Source: Notospermus geniculatus (Eukaryota > Nemertea > Pilidiophora > Heteronemertea > Lineidae). Taken from it: a DNA stretch of 64,000 nt. The stretch spans positions 312,930 to 376,929 of the forward strand of contig NMRB01000253.1 in assembly GCA_002633025.1 (NCBI GenBank). The letters are read 5' to 3'. This document shows, piece by piece, positions 58,172 to 64,000 of the stretch; the first letter of the stretch is position 1, and each line of letters opens with the position of its first letter. A program made the position numbers and the translations under genes. The notes beneath the pieces are model-generated. The model had not been told where the DNA came from, ran no database searches, and saw only the letters and a program-made list of their open reading frames with translations.

Positions 58172-61100
58172 TCAAGAAACTTCAGTCGATTGAATCATCA
58201 ACGAAGGAGGTATCCGTTTGCTCTTCAATAATGGTGCTCTTTCTTCTGCTTCAGGGTTAGTTTGACTTGCGAGGCCTGACGGCGAGGATCTTCCATATTC
58301 TCTTCTACTCCTGACGGTTGCCATCCTAGGATGTTTCCTCTGACAACAGCTGGTCCATTTCTTGATGGAAGACAACAGAAGCTGGCTGACTTTGGGTGAA
58401 CAGAAGCAGAAGAGGATACAGTTGGCAAATCCCTGGGAACTGTCTCCTAATCCCTGGAAGTCATGATATAAAGCTTTGACATGAAGCTTTGTAGCACGTT
58501 TCAGTCAAAGGGAAGTCAAGAAGGCCAAATGGCAAACTGAGTACCGCAGGCATGCAAACGGCCCTAAAATTCCTAAAATTCCTAACTTTTTTGTGCCTTC
58601 CTAAAATTCCCTAAAATTTCAGCCTTTTTGGTCAATTTTCCTAAAATATCCTAATTTTTCTTTCGGGTAACATCCGCGCTGCGTCGCATCCACTCTGATG
58701 ATGTTAAGGCACATGGCAAGATGGCAGAGGCTCTACATCTGATGTCTGAAAACAGCCATTCTGTCTTGCTGATCCCATCATATCAAAAGGTCAGGGAAAA
58801 TTCACACTACCGAATGTGGTCTTTTGGTATAGAGGGATATCAGCTTCAGATGTGGTGTGTCACTTGCTTTGCATCTCAAAGGGTAAAAAGTAAGTGGGTA
58901 TAGTATATTGTTTCTCAAAAGCTAAGCCTGTCAAAGTACTCTGCATGAGATCAAAAATAGATAAGATCTATGTAAGTACCTGAGATCTAGCATATGGACG
59001 GGGCAAATGCCCCCTGCAGGCAAATTGTGCAAAAACACAATTTTTTTCAGCCAAATCAAATGGGATAACGGATCATTATTGCTCATGTCTCAGAGTGCAT
59101 GAACTTGACCTCAAATTGCATCTCAAGAGGTTCTAATTTTCAAAATATTTTATGGGGAAGGGCCCCCAGACCCCCCTCCCCACAAAGCCAGCCCCTTGGC
59201 GCCGGAAGACGAAGGCCATGTCCATTCAACTTATCTGCTTAAAATGCCCCTCCCTCACGAAAAAAGCTAGCTACGGCCCTATATAGTATGGAAACGTCTG
59301 AACATATTCGAATTATGACCTTCAAATTGTCCTAAAACGTCCTAAATTTGAGCCCAATTATCCCTAAATTTAAAAAAGAAAAATCCTAATTTTCTCCCTA
59401 AAATGTGCCAGTTGGCTGTTTGCATGCCTGGTACCGGTAAAGGAGAATTGCTGTGATATTAATGAGGTTTTGCAAATCTGACAAAACAGGAAGTACGAAA
59501 CACGAAATTGGACTTCATTTCCATGACGTAAGGTGTTTCAGGAGATGGGTGATACCACAAATATCGCCTGCTGCAAGAGCGTATTTCAGCGTAAATGACG
59601 TTAGACCGACAAAGTTACGGTGTATACTGTAAAGCAGGAAAATTTCGCGTGCAGGAAATTTTCGCGAATTTCGCGAGAGTGTATGAGTCGCGAAAATTTC
59701 CTGTCGCGAATATGAGTACACGCAAGTGATAAATACGGTCCGTGAAGAAAAACTGAAAAAAATGGCAGAGACTCGCGAAAATATCCTGCCGTGAATATGT
59801 CTATAATTCTTGATTCGCGAAAATTTCCAGCCGCGAAATTATCTTGCTTTACAGTATTTTAACTTTGAAAGTTATCTTTCGTTTCCATGTCGTAGATACG
59901 AAGTGGAAATTTAAAAATTCAAGATGCATCCCAACTCTCTTGGTCTTACATGATATGCTAAAAGACGCACTTGCAGCAGGGATACATTAGGTCCTGGAAA
60001 TGAAGTTGAATTTCGTATTTGGTACTTCGTGTTTCGTCAGATAAGAAAACAGCCTTGATGTACCGGAACTAAACATACCTGCATGATCACTATCGCTGGA
60101 GAGTTTGCATAACTATGATCTACCACTCCAATTAGAAATCGAAGCGTCCCCCAGATTCTGACGAAGATAAAGACGATGGGGATGAGCGTCATCTTCAAGT
60201 TCGTTTTGTACATGACTCGTATGTTTGATGATCCAACGCCATTTTTAAACTGAAAGTCAATGGCAAAAGTCATTGTTCATTCTGAAAGTAAATGGTGGAA
60301 TACCATTGATATTACTAAAGAAATACTAGGCCCTATTACATGTACTTCTACCAAAGAGGTGACGGCAGCTAAGGTGTCCTGTTTGGTTTAGGCCAGAAAA
60401 TTTATCCATACCTTCTTGCGTACATGGCACCTAATAAGTGTATAGAATGTGCCTGTGACAAAGTAGGCGACAATCTCCCATCCTTTGTCGGTGACGAACT
60501 GCCACATGAGGTGGTTTTGGACTGAGCTGGAAATCCAACAGGAGCTCATATGATGGAGCAACGGGTCGTACCCATAAACGTGGAAGATATTGGCAAGGAC
60601 AGCCACCACAACTGAAAAGAAAACGACTTAAGGAATCCCAAAACACGAGTTCTCAAGCCCATTCTTTGGCGGCAACGCCACGCCAAGGCATGGCACAGAC
60701 GCTCTCCCCACCCCGATTATCTCATCGTCAGTCGATCTCCGTCCATAGGGACGGTAGGGTAGGCCTAGGAACCGTAAATGGCCTGAGTTTCTCAGATGAT
60801 GATTCGCGATGTAAGCGCCCGACCCGTTATCACCGTTTCCCAAAAGCTTCCCACACACGCAACGTTCATTGCAATCTTCAAGGAACAGTATTGAACGACG
60901 ACGAAGCCATGTCGATGTGGCGCGCAACTTTTGCCGCTGTAGGGGCCGTCCATTGGAGCGTTTCCGTGTGCGGAAACACTCGAAAGCATTGTTCGTTTCC
61001 GCGTTGTCGGTCAAGGCGCGGAAAAAACAATGCTTTCGAGCGTTCCCGCGCACGGAAACGCTCCAATGGAAAGCCGCCCTAAGACTAAAGACCATTTAAA

Positions 61101-61650
61101 ACAAAAAGTGGAACAAAATATCATGGACATATCATATTGCCACCGAGGAAACAATGCCGTACATGCTTTACTCACCAGGAAAAAGCCAACACATAGTATA
61201 AATCGTTACCATGATTCCGGTTCCAAGTTGTCGACTCCTCGATAAGACAATGCAGAAATACAGGTAAAAAGCAATAAAACTTGTCAATGCAAATGAACTT
61301 AAGGATGAGATGGTGGCAATGGTAGCGCTGATAACACAGATGGTGGTCGCCTGGGGTCCGGTTGACGTCATCTCCACAGCTTCTGGGACGCCTACGAAGT
61401 TCCCAACGGTAAGTAATAAGTCCGCCACACTGAGGTGGAGCAACATTCTCCGGGATGTATTCTGAAGCTGGGAGTAGGCGAAGTAGGTCCCGATGATCAA
61501 AAGAGAACCCAGGGCGGATAGGGACGACATCAGGCAAGTCAATGTCAGGTAGGCATAGTTCAGTGGTGTGATGTGGGTCGCGTTAGTGGTGACGTTTGTC
61601 TCGTTGGCCATTAGAAATGAGATGCGGATTCCAAAGACGTCGTCTGCCAT
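58172..61650 (-). CDS. GPR157-like G-protein-coupled receptor, four exons
   Basis: Coding exons on the minus strand are 61650-61176, 60611-60412, 60249-60079 and 58453-58172, giving 375 residues. Every intron has GT/AG ends: donors GTGAGT, GTATGG and GTATGT, and acceptors TTTTCAG, CTTTCAG and CTTCCAG. Phases are 1, 0 and 0, and the reading frame stays open throughout. Seven membrane segments lie at about 33-58, 68-90, 104-134, 145-168, 193-216, 243-266 and 276-300. C105 and C183 should form the extracellular disulfide. Landmarks shared with vertebrate GPR157 include LHLSVADLL (71-79), SCWI (182-185), GWEIVAYF (202-209), LIPIVFIFVRIWGTLRF (247-263) and GDSSQGFANCIL (285-296). The N terminus has three N-glycosylation sequons; a second in-frame ATG at codon 14 is an alternative start. 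The tail has two cysteines (318-319) and an acidic dileucine motif, ERAPLL. In mammals GPR157 is reported as a Gq-linked ciliary receptor of radial glia; that role here is inference. Confidence 0.9.
58547..59430. mobile_element. 884-bp hAT-like element in receptor intron 3
   Basis: The ends CAGGCATGCAAACGGCC and CAGGCATGCAAACAGCC are inverted, and GTACCG flanks both sides (58541-58546, 59431-59436), a 6-bp target duplication. The subterminal regions are rich in CCTAAAATT-like strings. The centre has a block GGGCCCCCAGACCCCCC resembling low-complexity ends of other elements here. No transposase. The 6-bp duplication is unusual for classical hAT (8 bp) but known for subgroups. Confidence 0.8.
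59627..59854. mobile_element. TA-flanked palindromic element in receptor intron 3
   Basis: Both ends read CTGTAAAGCARGAWAATTTC after a TA dinucleotide. The interior has many TTTTCGCGAA-like palindromes, giving local CpG richness in AT-rich DNA. TA target suggests the Tc1/mariner group or a relative. Confidence 0.78.
60942..61079. mobile_element. TA-flanked palindrome with GGGGCC/GGGC ends in receptor intron 1
   Basis: A 138-bp element between TA at 60940-60941 and TA at 61080-61081. The left end GGGGCCGTCCATTGGAGCG and the mirrored right end GGGCGGCTTTCCATTGGAGC share CCATTGGAGCGTTTCCGTG. The arms pair over about 60 bp. Start G-runs and a TA-centred target resemble family 1 in style, but the sequence differs. 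Confidence 0.8.
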
Positions 61651-63660
61651 GCTGGGACTGATAAAAATCGGCTCCTTGCTCCCGCGTGGTAAAATTCCCT
61701 AAATTGGTCTTTTGCTTTTATGTCTTCCTGCCCAGTTTGCGCTCGGAATGCGAAGTGGATACGGAATTCATTGTGGAAGTTAAACTCATTAATTCACTTT
61801 TCACGTGAAATATCAGTGAAAAGTATTGAGTTCTTGGCGGAACACAGGCCTAGTTGATAAGACTGAGAGTCCCCGTGACTGATAAGACGACCTCATTCAA
61901 TAAGAGAGTCATCATGATAGGTGACGCGTATTTTGTAAAAAAACACTTGATTTAGGCCTTTCATATATTGCTTTTCGAGTTTAGACTAAGGTTTTAGAGG
62001 TGCGCCTACCGCCCGCACGCGCGAAGAACATTAATATCCATCTAGCGGAGGATCGTGGCACCAATCTAGCTCGCTACTCTACTCATGCTACTGGAATGAG
62101 CGCCGCGGGAGTGGAACCTACGGTGGCGCTGATTTTAAAGCTGAACTGCATCAACAAAAACAGGAGATTCCAGCTTTGAAAAAAGACCACCACGCCAGAG
62201 TGGTGGTCAAGAGAAATAGGAACGATCATAATGATTTTTCTGGTACAGGTGTAATGTTTTTCACTGCCCCCCGTTTGCCAGTGCCTCCCAACAAAAGATT
62301 GACGGAATAAGCCGCGACGTGACAATGGGGAGGCACTGACCACATGTCTTTCTGTATTTGAGTGTCCGCCGAACAATAAAGCGGGCGTTGTCATACGGGG
62401 GGGGGGCATTCTCATACATTACACGTCCTGTACTAAAAATTATAAATGGGGCCTAAATGGGTGTTCATAATGCATTTAATCAGCTAGGCAATTGGTGGCC
62501 TATGACCCGAAATCACTCTTTATGAGCCTCATTTATAATTTTTATTACAAGAAAAATCATGTGACCGACGTGAGTCATGTAGGCCTATGTGGTAGGCTAC
62601 AATGCGAAAATATATTCAAATAAACTAGACTATGGCAAAAGAAATAAAATAAGATTCATACGCAGCATGTTTGTAATGATAAATGGAGTTTCTGAAAGTC
62701 AGACGAGCGGTTTATTATTTGCTGATTTAAGGCGGGGGGCTACCTATAGGTGAGCTCATTCCCTAGTGGCAATCCACGGAACTGGCCTTTGTGCGACCAG
62801 TCATTCACATTCAGATTAAATCCGCTCACCCTGGTATACTGTTTTCGAAAACCAATCTTCAGTGTACGTGCCGACCCTAAATCTTTTGTGTCCACTGCGG
62901 GTATTGTTCAGCTCTGTCACTGCATGGTGCTTTGGTCACAAGTGGCCGAACAGAGTTTACTCAAAGGGCGCGAATAGTGCAAATCTACATAACAAAGAAG
63001 TAACTTGCCAGCGGTATGGAAATTTTCAAATTTCCCAAACAAGTTTTCTCTTTTTTGGACACATATATTTGAAAACTTTCTTTTGGATGTTATTGCCATA
63101 TGTGCATTCTAAGGCAACACGATCGCCTTTTTTGGATAGTTGGTCGGGAATATGAAATATTTCAAAAACTGTAAATCGGGCCTTTTTTGGCATTAAATAG
63201 TTTAATGCAGGTTCCGTGGAGCCTGAGACTGTGGCATGTATACAGTGGCGCCGCTATTAACAAGCTGGTAGTCTATCATGTTCTGGAGGTATTTCGATGG
63301 GCATTTGCACTTCTGTAGACCACCAAACTGCGGCGCTGTAGTGTTTTGTCCATGCAGTTCAGCTTTAAGTGTCCTCGTCACGAAACATCAGCCAGCGCCA
63401 CCGTCGGACGCCCAAGGAACCAGTTTATTAGCGTGTTCGATTTCTTACTCGGCGTACACTGGCCTGATGGACACACGACGCGCCGTGATTGGGCGACGTT
63501 GTTTGGATGATAACACAAAATATAGTCTCGCGCCACCAGCCTCTCTCTCTTACAGGAGAGAGTCTGGTAGCAAAGGCCAAAACTTTCGTTACCGCCAGGT
63601 GGCGAGTGTCCAGCTCAGAGCCAAACTATAGTTTGGTTCCCGAACTCACCGCTAGGCGCA
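61651..63660. other. Upstream of the receptor; short hairpin, otherwise nothing recognised
   Basis: No further exon was supported. A perfect 9-bp hairpin, GACCACCAC with GTGGTGGTC, lies at 62185-62208, and a run of about ten G at 62397-62406. TAGGCCTA is at 62580-62587. The receptor promoter is presumably here, but no core element stands out. Confidence 0.45.
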
Positions 63661-63863
63661 GAAGAGTTCGGTATCGGCCTCGTTTGACCTTGACCTCACA
63701 CACAGAATTCTGTGTGTCTGACGTCACAGAGGATAGACTGGTTCCTGGTTCCAACATACGGTGAGCTATGTTGGGATCGCGAACCAGTCTATCCTCTGTG
63801 ACGTCAGACACAAGAATTCTGTGTGTGAGGTCAAGGTCAAACGAGGCCGATACCGAACTCTTC
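63661..63863. repeat. 203-bp near-perfect palindrome with a CRE in each arm
   Basis: Arms of about 83 bp (63661-63744 and 63781-63863) are almost exact inverted copies around a 36-bp centre, which itself contains TCCAACATA / TATGTTGGGA. Each arm has TGACGTCA (63719-63726, 63799-63806). Ends read GAAGAGTTCGGTATCGGCC. No target duplication is visible, so whether it is a transposon is undecided. Confidence 0.88.
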
Positions 63864-64000
63864 AATCGTCTTCGACTCGGAAGCTTTCGGCAACCTTCGG
63901 GCAGCCATTATAAGCACCTCGTCCGTATATAGCGGATTAAGTTCGACCACCATATGGTCGGTGATCAGGTCAGAAGTGATGCGGTTGTAGCATTGCGCAT
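63864..64000. other. Window end, nothing recognised
   Basis: Short tail without supported features. Confidence 0.5.

Noticed and set aside
1-64000. CRISPR array, operon or bacterial system
   Set aside because: No regularly spaced repeats with unique spacers and no prokaryotic gene organisation; the minisatellites have no spacers.

Overview
The window looks like animal nuclear DNA, most likely from a marine invertebrate such as a hemichordate, echinoderm or cephalochordate; the sequence does not fix the clade. Reasons: spliced genes with canonical GT/AG sites, very low coding density, many tRNA-derived SINEs and palindromic DNA transposons, and scaffold gaps (473 and 933 N) typical of a shotgun assembly of a polymorphic genome. 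Only two protein-coding genes can be supported, both in the last 13 kb. One is an uninterrupted coding exon for a type II membrane heparan sulfate glucosamine 3-O-sulfotransferase (51618-52736, +). The other is a complete four-exon GPR157-like seven-transmembrane receptor (58172-61650, -), assembled here from splice sites and homology. They point away from each other's upstream regions, share no evident control, and nothing suggests they act together.

The first 50 kb is intergenic and organised by local tandem duplications. A 6.2-kb segment (5081-11320) is repeated as an 8-kb copy (11412-19480). Smaller pairs are 20863-21724 / 21811-22962, 40545-41372 / 41558-42391, and 44867-46375 / 47309-48808+. 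Each pair is separated by only about 90-200 bp or by an N gap. They may be true recent duplications, or two haplotypes placed in series by the assembler.

The duplicate pairs act as natural empty/filled-site comparisons. They expose recent insertions: a 427-bp palindromic element with a 9-bp target duplication, a 310-bp element with a 10-bp duplication, a MITE nested in an older MITE, a small hAT-like element, a GGGCG-rich inverted-terminal element and two SINE insertions. They also show two independent 6-bp insertions turning TA into TAGGCCTA. This 8-mer is clearly over-represented across the window, and I suggest it may be an excision footprint of a TA-targeting transposon.

From 50 to 64 kb the two genes sit among many inverted-repeat elements, three of them inside introns of the receptor gene. 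Stretches with neither gene nor recognisable repeat are listed as such.
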